From assembly GCA_002358555.1 (NCBI GenBank), contig DEPC01000023.1, positions 1 to 30,585 on the forward strand: 30,585 nucleotides of DNA. The letters run 5' to 3'. The number at the start of each line of letters is the position of its first letter. Within the stretch, counting starts at the first letter, position 1. This document shows positions 1-6,160 of the stretch, in pieces. The notes under the pieces are model-generated. The model did no database searches. It had not been told where the DNA came from and saw only the letters and a list, made by a program, of their open reading frames with translations. This stretch comes from Hungatella sp. UBA3402 (lineage in GTDB: Bacteria; Bacillota; Clostridia; Lachnospirales; Lachnospiraceae). Position numbers and translations under genes: made by a program.

Positions 1-1
1 G

Positions 2-61
2 GCAGCTATGAGCATGATTGCAGGTACAGCAAGAAGCATGGGAATCACTGTTGAAGGATAA
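2..61 (+). CDS. rplK: Ribosomal protein L11, C-terminal end (partial)
   Basis: The window opens inside a reading frame encoding 19 residues that end GTARSMGITVEG before TAA at 59-61. This is the highly conserved C-terminus of ribosomal protein L11, a component of the GTPase-associated centre of the 50S subunit. The rest of the gene lies upstream of the window. The next gene, rplA, follows after 61 nt, the usual rplK-rplA arrangement. The fragment is short, but the sequence and the neighbour agree, so the call is firm. Confidence 0.93.
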   Translation, partial: AAMSMIAGTARSMGITVEG

Positions 62-122
62 GGTGGACATACCCAGACCGTGGGAGGGCAATCCCCGACA
101 ATACCACTAGGAGGTTATAAAA

Positions 123-818
123 ATGAAAAGAGGAAAAAAATACGTAGACGCTGCTAAATTAGTAGACCGTGCTACTCTTTATGATGCAGCAGATGCCATT
201 GCATTGGTGAAAAAAATTGCTGTTGCAAAATTTGATGAAACTGTTGAAGTCCATATTAGAACTGGTTGTGATGGACGTCACGCAGACCAGCAGATTCGTG
301 GTGCAGTAGTTCTGCCTCATGGAACTGGAAAAACAGTAAGAATTCTGGTATTTGCAAAGGGAGCCAAAGCAGACGAGGCAGAGGCAGCAGGCGCTGACTT
401 TGTGGGAGCTGAGGAATTGATTCCGAAGATTCAGAACGAAGGTTGGCTAGATTTTGATGTTGTTGTAGCTACGCCAGATATGATGGGCGTTGTTGGCCGT
501 CTGGGCCGTGTACTTGGTCCTAAGGGCTTAATGCCAAACCCAAAAGCTGGTACTGTAACTATGGATGTGACCAAAGCAATCAATGACATCAAAGCAGGTA
601 AGATTGAATATAGACTTGACAAAACAAATATTATCCATGTGCCAGTGGGAAAAGTTTCTTTCTCAGAAGAAAAATTGGCGGACAACTTCCAGACGCTTAT
701 GGATGCCATCATTAAAGCAAAACCAAGTACTTTAAAGGGTGCATATTTAAAGAGTGTAACCTTAAGCTCTACCATGGGACCAGGTGTAAAGCTGAACGTG
801 GCAAAGCTTATGAGCTAA
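123..818 (+). CDS. rplA: 50S ribosomal protein L1
   Basis: This 231-residue protein has the usual length for bacterial L1. It starts MKRGKKYVDAAKLVD and contains the characteristic GRLGRVLGPKGLMPNPKAGT stretch at about residues 124-143. L1 binds 23S rRNA at the mobile L1 stalk and assists release of deacylated tRNA from the E site; in many bacteria it also represses its own operon. The ATG at 123 follows AGGAGG at 109-114. It lies directly after rplK and before the L10 leader, as in most Firmicutes. Confidence 0.98.
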   Translation: MKRGKKYVDAAKLVDRATLYDAADAIALVKKIAVAKFDETVEVHIRTGCDGRHADQQIRGAVVLPHGTGKTVRILVFAKGAKADEAEAAGADFVGAEELIPKIQNEGWLDFDVVVATPDMMGVVGRLGRVLGPKGLMPNPKAGTVTMDVTKAINDIKAGKIEYRLDKTNIIHVPVGKVSFSEEKLADNFQTLMDAIIKAKPSTLKGAYLKSVTLSSTMGPGVKLNVAKLMS

Positions 819-881
819 TCTGTTACAGTTTGGCAGGGCTGAACTATAACTTAATATATTGTATTTGAGTTTATTTTTATG

Positions 882-911
882 TTGACAATCCAGATATATT
901 TATGATATATT
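882..911 (+). promoter_or_regulatory. Promoter of the rplJ-rplL transcript
   Basis: A consensus -35 TTGACA at 882-887 is followed after 18 bp by TATATT at 906-911. It lies just upstream of the L10 leader, so rplJL can be transcribed independently of rplKA with the leader at its 5' end. The assignment is by motif and position only. Confidence 0.6.
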
Positions 912-924
912 AGGAAAGCACATA

Positions 925-1175
925 TGTGCGACTATGCCATCAGCTTATTGGCTGGGGCAGAATATTCAGTATTGAATGCCGAAGACAGCAGGTGCCGCAA
1001 GGCATAAGGAGAAAACACCTGCCGAGGACAAGTACAAGATTCACATTAGTGATTTTGTGGGCTTCTCTGTCTATGGCAGAGGAGCCTTTTATACGTAGGG
1101 ATGTAAGGAAATTAGCAGTTTTGCTGTACGCACCCCGCGCAGCGAGTAAGGGAAAAGTTTCTTCTACTCGATTTT
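925..1175 (+). ncRNA. Ribosomal protein L10 leader (autoregulatory mRNA leader)
   Basis: The 397-nt gap between rplA and rplJ carries the Firmicute L10 leader. Landmarks are GCCGAAGACAGCAGGTG at about 978-994, a stem GCAGGTG (988-994) pairing with CACCTGC (1016-1022), and CTGCCGAGGACAAG just after it. In this known family, the L10(L12)4 complex binds the leader and promotes premature termination, giving feedback control of rplJ-rplL. A terminator-type hairpin follows within the leader. The outer boundaries given here are approximate. Short reading frames across this region on both strands are incidental. Confidence 0.85.
1060..1090 (+). terminator. Attenuator hairpin within the L10 leader
   Basis: GGCTTCTCTG (1060-1069) pairs with CAGAGGAGCC (1077-1086) through ten base pairs, one of them a G-U wobble, with a 7-nt loop. 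TTTT follows at 1087-1090. It sits 126 nt before the rplJ start codon, the place where L10 leaders have their conditional terminator. Confidence 0.75.
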
Positions 1176-1215
1176 CGGAGCTCAATACTTAAAAAAATAA
1201 GGAGGTAAATCATTC

Positions 1216-1707
1216 ATGGCAAAAGTTGAATTAAAGCAGCCTATAGTTGCTGAGATTTCTGAACTTTTAGATGGTGCCCAGACAGCCGTGCTTGTGGATT
1301 ATCGTGGCTTGACTGTTGAACAGGATACCATTCTGCGTAAGCAGTTAAGAGAAGCCGGTGTCGCCTACAAAGTGTATAAGAACACCATGATCCGGTTTGC
1401 TGCAAAAGGAACAGCATTTGAAGCATTGAATGGAGATTTGGAAGGACCTACTGCTCTGGCAGTATCCAAGACTGATGCCACAGCTCCAGCAAGAATCATT
1501 GCAAACTTTGCCAAGACAGCTCCAAATCTGGAGATTAAGGCAGGTGTTGTAGAAGATACTTACTACGATGCAAAAGGAATGCAAATAATTGCAACGATTC
1601 CATCCAGAGAAGAACTTCTTGGAAAATTGCTTGGAAGTATTCAGGCTCCAATTACCAATCTTGCTCGAGTTCTCAACCAGATTGCAGAGACAAAGGCGGA
1701 GGCGTAA
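1216..1707 (+). CDS. rplJ: 50S ribosomal protein L10
   Basis: This 163-residue protein starts MAKVELKQPIVAEISELL and shows the L10 core with VDYRGLTVEQ and KVYKNTMIRFA. Its C-terminus is the helix that binds L7/L12 dimers. L10 anchors the L7/L12 stalk to 23S rRNA and is the autorepressor acting on the leader immediately upstream. The ATG at 1216 follows AAGGAGG at 1199-1205. Its size is typical for Clostridia. rplL follows after 247 nt. Confidence 0.97.
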   Translation: MAKVELKQPIVAEISELLDGAQTAVLVDYRGLTVEQDTILRKQLREAGVAYKVYKNTMIRFAAKGTAFEALNGDLEGPTALAVSKTDATAPARIIANFAKTAPNLEIKAGVVEDTYYDAKGMQIIATIPSREELLGKLLGSIQAPITNLARVLNQIAETKAEA

Positions 1708-1781
1708 TCTAGTCCATTGTTGGTCTTTTGTTTAAATCATAGGATTTAAAGTTTCCGTTTATTTAAAATGTTATTCAATGT

Positions 1782-1902
1782 GTCATAAAACTCCTTGCTT
1801 TAGCTATGGGGAGTGTCAAAAACTCCTAGCTTCAGCCTAGCAAATAAATCCAGTACTGATGGAAGCAGGAATCTTTCCTGTTTTAGCCGTAGGGAGTATC
1901 AA
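1782..1902 (+). repeat. Degenerate direct repeats between rplJ and rplL
   Basis: The 247-nt rplJ-rplL spacer is longer than needed for co-translation. It holds two copies of a 21-nt unit, 1799-1819 and 1882-1902, agreeing at 17 of 21 positions (core TTTAGCYRTRGGGAGT). The first copy can close a small hairpin with CTCC at about 1790-1794. A processing or stability signal that sets the L10:L12 ratio is possible; nothing more specific is visible. Confidence 0.4.
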
Positions 1903-1954
1903 TTGAGTTAGATTAAGAAATAAGAACAATAAATATTATACGGAGGTATCTATC

Positions 1955-2326
1955 ATGGCAAAGTTGACAACAGCAGAGTTTATCGAACATATCAAAGAAT
2001 TATCTGTTTTAGAGTTAAATGAATTAGTAAAAGCATGCGAGGACGAATTTGGTGTATCCGCAGCAGCAGGCATGGTTGTTGCAACAGCAGCAGCAGGCCC
2101 AACAGAGGAAGAAAAGACAGAATTCGATGTAGAACTGACCGATGTTGGTCCTAACAAGGTTAAAGTTATCAAGGTTGTTCGTGAAGCTACAGGCTTAGGC
2201 TTAAAGGAAGCAAAGGAAGTAGTAGACAGTGCTCCAAAGGCAGTAAAGACTGGTGTTTCCAAGGAAGAAGCAGAAGAATTAAAGACCAAGTTAGAGGCAG
2301 AGGGCGCAAAAGTTACCTTAAAGTAA
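1955..2326 (+). CDS. rplL: 50S ribosomal protein L7/L12
   Basis: This is a 123-residue acidic protein. Its N-terminal dimerisation domain (MAKLTTAEFIEHIKELSVLE) is followed by an Ala-rich hinge (about 44-53) and the C-terminal factor-binding domain with KVIKVVREATGLGLKEAKEV at about 70-89. It forms the multimeric stalk that recruits translational GTPases. The ATG at 1955 follows CGGAGG at 1940-1945. A terminator follows directly, so rpoB is not co-transcribed here, and no rpoB lies downstream in this window. Confidence 0.98.
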   Translation: MAKLTTAEFIEHIKELSVLELNELVKACEDEFGVSAAAGMVVATAAAGPTEEEKTEFDVELTDVGPNKVKVIKVVREATGLGLKEAKEVVDSAPKAVKTGVSKEEAEELKTKLEAEGAKVTLK

Positions 2327-2342
2327 TTATGACTCTTCTTTA

Positions 2343-2380
2343 CTCCCAAAATCTGGCAACAGGTTCTGGGAGCCTTTTTT
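2343..2380 (+). terminator. Terminator after rplL
   Basis: CTCCCA (2343-2348) pairs with TGGGAG (2367-2372). Further pairing inside (ATCTG with CAGGT) is possible, and a T-run follows at 2375-2380. This is a standard intrinsic terminator 17 nt after the rplL stop codon. Confidence 0.85.
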
Positions 2381-2415
2381 ATTTGTTATATAGCCAATTA
2401 TATGTTTAACAAAAT

Positions 2416-2523
2416 AAAAAAGGCTATTGCAAAATGATAGATTTCTACAATATATCGCAAAAATATCATTGATATTGCTGCCATATATTGTAGAATGACT
2501 ATATTTTGCAACAGCCCCTTTTT
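2416..2523. repeat. 108-bp near-perfect palindrome (MITE-like)
   Basis: The two halves are inverted repeats of about 54 bp with a handful of mismatches and a one- or two-base length difference, centred on AATATCATTGATATT at 2462-2476. The outer ends read AAAAAAGGCTATTGCAAAAT on the left and, reverse-complemented, AAAAAGGGGCTGTTGCAAAA on the right. Such GGCTGTTGCAAAA termini resemble, from memory, inverted repeats of Firmicute insertion sequences, which suggests a non-autonomous miniature element. It encodes nothing. A structured RNA is the alternative. Confidence 0.6.
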
Positions 2524-2530
2524 GGATATC

Positions 2531-2578
2531 CATATAATTAAGTTACCGTATAATCGAGTTACCATATAATCGAGTTGC
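2531..2578. repeat. Three tandem 16-bp repeats
   Basis: Three adjoining 16-bp units at 2531-2546, 2547-2562 and 2563-2578 share the pattern CRTATAATYRAGTTRC. Neighbouring units differ at two or three positions. They lie between the palindrome and the 3' end of the cold-shock gene. No function is evident. Confidence 0.6.
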
Positions 2579-2620
2579 ATTGAGACAAAATCCTTTATCT
2601 CAGAATTTCATGATGCAGAA

Positions 2621-2827
2621 TTACTTCGCTACACAGACATTTACTGCCTGCATTCCACGGTTGCCCTCTGCCATGTCGAAGGTCACTTTCTGACCATCTT
2701 CCAGAGTTTTATAGCCGTCAGCCACGATACCGGAAAAATGAACAAACACTTCTTCTCCAGTTTCGTCGTTTGTGATGAAGCCATAACCCTTAGTTGCGTT
2801 GAACCACTTAACTGTACCTTTATTCAT
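2621..2827 (-). CDS. Cold-shock family RNA chaperone
   Basis: This 68-residue CspA-family protein starts MNKGTVKWFNATKGYGFI. RNP1 (KGYGFI) and RNP2 (VFVHFS) motifs form the single OB-fold that binds single-stranded nucleic acid. These proteins melt mRNA secondary structure and aid translation in the cold. The start at 2827 is chosen because AGGAGG (reverse strand, about 2835-2840) lies at proper spacing; a 25-residue upstream extension would read through the leader and its ribosome binding site. It is monocistronic with its own promoter and a long structured leader. Confidence 0.96.
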   Translation of the reverse strand: MNKGTVKWFNATKGYGFITNDETGEEVFVHFSGIVADGYKTLEDGQKVTFDMAEGNRGMQAVNVCVAK

Positions 2828-2871
2828 GATGGTACCTCCTATATAAAATATTGCATCTTTGTAACCAAAAA

Positions 2872-2923
2872 TCACATATTTTTGTAAATCATCTGATGAC
2901 AAATGACTTACAAAAATATGTGA
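2872..2923 (-). promoter_or_regulatory. Hairpin in the cold-shock mRNA leader
   Basis: TCACATATTTTTGTAA (2872-2887) and its exact reverse complement (2908-2923) form a perfect 16-bp, very AU-rich stem with a 20-nt loop. The loop contains a smaller TCATCTGATGA palindrome. It lies inside the roughly 118-nt 5' leader of the cold-shock mRNA. Cold-shock mRNAs are known for long leaders that act as temperature-sensitive structures. A role here is inferred from position. A protein operator is the alternative. Confidence 0.6.
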
Positions 2924-2951
2924 ATCAAAAGATCATTGAAAATACATACTA

Positions 2952-2980
2952 ACTATAGCATTGAAAATGTAATCTGTCAA
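2952..2980 (-). promoter_or_regulatory. Promoter of the cold-shock gene
   Basis: On the minus strand a perfect -35 TTGACA (2975-2980) is followed after 17 bp by TATAGT (2952-2957). It predicts a start near 2945 and hence a leader of about 118 nt before the ATG at 2827. Confidence 0.8.
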
Positions 2981-3020
2981 GCATTGAAGAACAAAAAAAT
3001 TTTTTCGTAAAAAAAAATTT

Positions 3021-3034
3021 TGTAAGCGCTTTCA
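3021..3034 (+). promoter_or_regulatory. Catabolite-responsive (cre-type) operator
   Basis: TGTAAGCGCTTTCA matches the CcpA consensus TGWAARCGYTWNCW at every position. It lies 8 bp upstream of the -35 box of the tagaturonate reductase promoter. LacI-family regulators share this type of site, so a dedicated hexuronate regulator could also bind it. Confidence 0.75.
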
Positions 3035-3042
3035 AAAAGTGC

Positions 3043-3071
3043 TTGAAAAGTTATTTGAAATATTGTATAGT
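3043..3071 (+). promoter_or_regulatory. Promoter of the tagaturonate reductase gene
   Basis: TTGAAA (3043-3048), a 17-bp spacer and TATAGT (3066-3071) form a good vegetative promoter. It is bracketed by the cre-type site upstream and a related palindrome downstream. Confidence 0.7.
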
Positions 3072-3086
3072 ATTTTTTAAGGGTTA

Positions 3087-3100
3087 TGTAAGTGCTTACA
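3087..3100 (+). promoter_or_regulatory. Palindromic operator downstream of the start site
   Basis: TGTAAGTGCTTACA consists of 6-bp inverted arms (TGTAAG and CTTACA) around a central TG. It differs from the cre consensus at one position. It sits about 16 bp after the -10 box, where a bound LacI-family protein would block transcription. Confidence 0.65.
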
Positions 3101-3128
3101 AATTATAATTTATGGAGGTTAGTAGACA

Positions 3129-4466
3129 ATGAATCAGGGAAAGGAAACCGTAATTCAGTTTGGAGAGGGAGGCTTTTTAAGAGGCTTTGTAGATTATTTT
3201 TTCCAGAAGCTGAGAGACCAGGGGTTATTTGAAGGTTCTGTTGTAGTGGTACAGCCTATTGAGCGAGGAATATGTGAGATGTTAGAGAAACAAGGCTGTG
3301 AATATAACCTATTTTTGCGTGGCATTGATAATGGAGAGGTAGTGGACGAGCATACTCATATCAATATTATCTCCAGATGCATCAATCCCTATACAGACAG
3401 CCAAGGATATATGGCTCTGGCAGAAAATCCAGATTTCCGTTTTATAGTATCTAATACCACAGAAGCTGGGATTGAATTTGTTCCAGAGAATAAATTCGAG
3501 GATGCTCCAGCCAAAAGTTTTCCAGGTAAGTTGACTCAACTTCTGTATAAAAGATATAAGCTGGGATTAAAAGGTTTTATCATCTTATCCTGTGAATTGA
3601 TTGACCATAATGGGGAGGAGCTGGAGAAATGCTGCTTACAGTATGCTGATTTATGGAATTTGGGAGAAGATTTTAAAATTTGGCTAAAGAATGAAAATGA
3701 TTTCTGTTCCACTTTGGTAGACCGTATTGTGACTGGTTTCCCAAGAGATGAACATGAAGCATTATGCAAGCGAATCGGAGAAGTAGATAATATGATGGAT
3801 ACGGCTGAAATTTTCCATTTATGGGTAATTCAGGGACACCATGAAGATGAACTTCCTCTGCAGAAAGCTGGTTTTAATGTAATTTGGACAGATAATGTTG
3901 ACCCCTACAAAAAGAGAAAAGTAAGGATTTTAAATGGTGCTCATACTTCTATGGTATTGGGAGCGCATTTATATGGCCTTGAGACAGTAGGAGAATGCTT
4001 AAAAGATGAGAAGGTATCTGCTCTCCTTAAGAAGTGTATTTTTGAAGAAATTATTCCTACTATTGGTGATAATGAAGATAACCGTAAGTTTGGTGCAGCA
4101 GTGTTGGAACGCTTTTCTAATCCATTTATTAAGCATCTGCTCCTATCCATTGCATTAAACTCTGTTTCCAAATTTAAGGCAAGAGTTCTTCCTACTATCT
4201 TAGAGTACAAAGAAACATTTGGCAACTATCCCCAGGGACTGACATTCTCTCTTGCTGCTTTGATTGCCTTCTATCGCACAGACAAAGCCAATGATGGCGA
4301 GGATATTATGAAATTTATGAAGGAGGCTTCTGTAGCTGATATTCTGGCAAAGGCTGAGTATTGGGGAGAAGATTTATCAGATATGTTACCAGAAGTAACT
4401 AAGTGGTATGATATGATCCAGAATGAAGGTATGGGCAAAGTATACGATGCAGTTTTGAATAAATAA
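3129..4466 (+). CDS. uxaB: Tagaturonate reductase (altronate oxidoreductase)
   Basis: This 445-residue mannitol-dehydrogenase-family protein has an N-terminal Rossmann motif (IQFGEGGFLRGF, about residues 9-20) and the family signature KVRILNGAHTSMV at about 262-275, which contains the catalytic Lys/Asn/His residues. UxaB reduces D-tagaturonate to D-altronate with NADH in galacturonate (pectin) catabolism, in the cytoplasm. Its length and overall sequence fit UxaB better than mannitol dehydrogenase. It stands alone: uxaA and uxaC are not in the window. The ATG at 3129 follows TGGAGG. Two carbon-control operators flank the promoter. Fructuronate reductase (UxuB) is the main alternative. Confidence 0.85.
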   Translation: MNQGKETVIQFGEGGFLRGFVDYFFQKLRDQGLFEGSVVVVQPIERGICEMLEKQGCEYNLFLRGIDNGEVVDEHTHINIISRCINPYTDSQGYMALAENPDFRFIVSNTTEAGIEFVPENKFEDAPAKSFPGKLTQLLYKRYKLGLKGFIILSCELIDHNGEELEKCCLQYADLWNLGEDFKIWLKNENDFCSTLVDRIVTGFPRDEHEALCKRIGEVDNMMDTAEIFHLWVIQGHHEDELPLQKAGFNVIWTDNVDPYKKRKVRILNGAHTSMVLGAHLYGLETVGECLKDEKVSALLKKCIFEEIIPTIGDNEDNRKFGAAVLERFSNPFIKHLLLSIALNSVSKFKARVLPTILEYKETFGNYPQGLTFSLAALIAFYRTDKANDGEDIMKFMKEASVADILAKAEYWGEDLSDMLPEVTKWYDMIQNEGMGKVYDAVLNK

Positions 4467-4498
4467 TCAGACAGTGGAGATTCAAAGCTATTTTTGAA

Positions 4499-4545
4499 TA
4501 TAGCGGAAGTATGCGTAGCAGCATAATACTTCCGCTATATTTATA
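4499..4545 (+). terminator. Terminator after uxaB
   Basis: TATAGCGGAAGTAT (4499-4512) is exactly complementary to ATACTTCCGCTATA (4526-4539), giving a 14-bp stem and 13-nt loop. The downstream tract (TTTATATCC) is only moderately T-rich. It starts about 33 nt after the uxaB stop codon and could also work on the minus strand. Confidence 0.7.
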
Positions 4546-4615
4546 TCCAGTACTAAACCTGTCAGTTTCCAGCATATAATAAGTTGATTATAGGTCTGTA
4601 AAATGGAGTGCTGAT

Positions 4616-4879
4616 GTGACAACAGGGGAGAAGAGAAAAGGAAAAATTTCTCTAGCAATATGGGGGATTGTAGGAGTATTTTTAGCAGCAGATTTTTGGC
4701 CATTCATTTCTCAGTCAGAAACGCAAAAGGCTGTGGAAACAGTCTGGCTTGCAGATAGTGAAGAACAAGACAAGGTTGTGCCACAGAACTCTTTGGAGGA
4801 AAAAACAATTGCCCTGACCTTTGATGATGAGGTTATAATAGGGCTAAATAGTGGCGAAATATTCATTACCTTTAGATAA
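4616..4879 (+). pseudogene. 5' part of interrupted polysaccharide deacetylase
   Basis: The frame opens with GTG at 4616 (GGAG at 4605-4608; an in-frame TAA at 4580-4582 excludes a longer start). It encodes a short basic N-terminus, one membrane segment (about residues 11-30, ISLAIWGIVGVFLAADFWPF), a linker, and KTIALTFDD, the first half of NodB deacetylase motif 1. After the two Asp codons (4823-4828) the frame leaves the family and adds 16 unrelated residues before TAA: this tail comes from the mobile element. The remainder of the gene is at 14682-15212. Joined, the parts give a 245-residue membrane-anchored deacetylase. As integrated, this fragment has no catalytic domain. Confidence 0.88.
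4823..4847 (+). other. attL: left junction of the element
   Basis: The core GATGATG (4823-4829) is shared with attR. Immediately inside lies AGGGCTAA (4840-4847), the inverted partner of TTAGCCCT at the right end. Symmetry places the crossover dinucleotide at GA 4823-4824. The host side is the deacetylase sequence GCCCTGACCTTT. Confidence 0.8.
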
Positions 4880-4909
4880 TAAACTATTTACAAAACAGGA
4901 GGAGTTGGA

Positions 4910-5887
4910 ATGAGAATCGGGATATTGGGAGCAGGGATGATGGCAAATCTGCTGATGCAGACCATTGAAAAGCTGAATTTCTCTTATGTGGCAGTATTGG
5001 GAAGAAAGGAGTCTGAAGAAAAGGTCAAAACATTATGTGAGGAAAATAAACTGGATACCTATTTTTTGGATTACGATGAGATGTTGAACAGTGATATAGA
5101 TACTATCTATGTAGCATTGCCCAATCATCTTCACTCGGAATTTGCAAAAAAGGCTCTTCTTCATGGGAAACATGTAATCATTGAAAAACCAATCACAGCA
5201 AATGTTGCACAGTTAAAGGAATTGATAGAAATTGCAGAAAAACAGGAGAACATGCTCTTTGAGGCAATGAATATTCATTATCTTCCAGCATATTGCTCTT
5301 TAAAAGAGGAGCTGACCCAAGTGGGACAGTTGAAAATTGTAAGTCTCAATTACAGCCAATATTCTTCTCGCTATGATGCATTTAAAAATGGACAAGTTCT
5401 GGCGACTTTTGACCCTACGAAAGCAGGCGGGGCTTTGATGGATTTGAATGTCTACAATATTCATACCCTGGTAGGCCTTTTTGGAAAACCTAAAAAAGTG
5501 TATTATGAAGCTAATATTGAGAGAGGGATTGATACCAGTGGAATCTTGACTTTAGATTATGGAGATTTTAAGGCCTCTGCTATCGCGGCAAAAGATTGCA
5601 ATGCTCCTGGGCGTTGTACGATTCAGGGAACAAAGGGATGCTTTGTAATACCAAAGCCTGTAAGTCAGATGGAAGGATATGAACTGCTGCTTAATGATAG
5701 CGAGGTTGTGGAGTATAAACCCTCAAACATGGAAAATCGATTGTATTATGAATTTATGGAATTTCAGAGAGTAATTAAGGAAAAAGACTGGGAAAAGGAA
5801 AAAGAAATGTTGGAGGTCAGTTTGATTGTAGCTGAAATTCTGGAAGAAGCGAGAAGACAAAATGGAATTTTTATACCTTGTACATAA
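4910..5887 (+). CDS. Gfo/Idh/MocA-family oxidoreductase
   Basis: This 325-residue protein has an N-terminal Rossmann fold (MRIGILGAGMMA, residues 1-12) and the family's EKP motif (IIEKPITAN; Glu92-Lys93-Pro94, Lys93 catalytic). The C-terminal alpha/beta domain contains GGALMDLNVYNIH at about 171-183, a normal substrate-site position. Such enzymes oxidise or reduce sugars, inositols or related alcohols with NAD(P). The substrate cannot be read from sequence. The ATG follows AGGAGG at 4898-4903. It begins 80 bp inside attL and has no clear promoter of its own. On the excised circle it would lie downstream of the third recombinase, so its expression may depend on integration state. Confidence 0.88.
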   Translation: MRIGILGAGMMANLLMQTIEKLNFSYVAVLGRKESEEKVKTLCEENKLDTYFLDYDEMLNSDIDTIYVALPNHLHSEFAKKALLHGKHVIIEKPITANVAQLKELIEIAEKQENMLFEAMNIHYLPAYCSLKEELTQVGQLKIVSLNYSQYSSRYDAFKNGQVLATFDPTKAGGALMDLNVYNIHTLVGLFGKPKKVYYEANIERGIDTSGILTLDYGDFKASAIAAKDCNAPGRCTIQGTKGCFVIPKPVSQMEGYELLLNDSEVVEYKPSNMENRLYYEFMEFQRVIKEKDWEKEKEMLEVSLIVAEILEEARRQNGIFIPCT

Positions 5888-6010
5888 AATAACTCGTTGT
5901 GCTAAAGCATGTTGTGTTAGTTAAGGAACAACACTCAGGAAGTAGTTTCCCCCTAGTCTACATTTATAGGAGTCTTAGCAATTCTTAGTTCACAATCATC
6001 GGAATCAGGA

Positions 6011-6052
6011 ACAAAAATCCTTTATCTGAGTGTAGCAAGTTTGGATTTTTGT
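6011..6052. terminator. Bidirectional terminator-like hairpin
   Basis: ACAAAAATCC (6011-6020) and GGATTTTTGT (6043-6052) are exact complements with a 22-nt spacer. They lie in the 273-bp gap between two convergent genes (oxidoreductase, plus; PepSY protein, minus). The A-rich and T-rich arms suit termination in both directions. Nothing else is recognisable in this gap. Confidence 0.5.
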
Positions 6053-6160
6053 GACTGTTTTTAGGGATGATTGAGGCTTAGAGTTTCTAACTCCAAAATC
6101 GCAGACCAGGGGGGAATGAGATTTTAATGTTACTTTTAGTAAAACTCTTTACAAATAGAG

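Noticed and set aside
926..1192. 88-residue plus-strand frame and an 81-residue minus-strand frame between rplA and rplJ
   Set aside because: They lie entirely over the L10 leader and its attenuator, lack ribosome sites, and have no protein-family character.
2398..2580. Minus-strand frames of 60-68 residues over the 2400-2580 region
   Set aside because: They are translations of the palindrome and tandem repeats, with no start signals or family likeness.
4552..4616. Sporulation-sigma or vegetative promoter for the deacetylase gene
   Set aside because: TATAAT at 4575-4580 has no -35 at proper spacing, and I could not match a sigma-F/G/E consensus with confidence.
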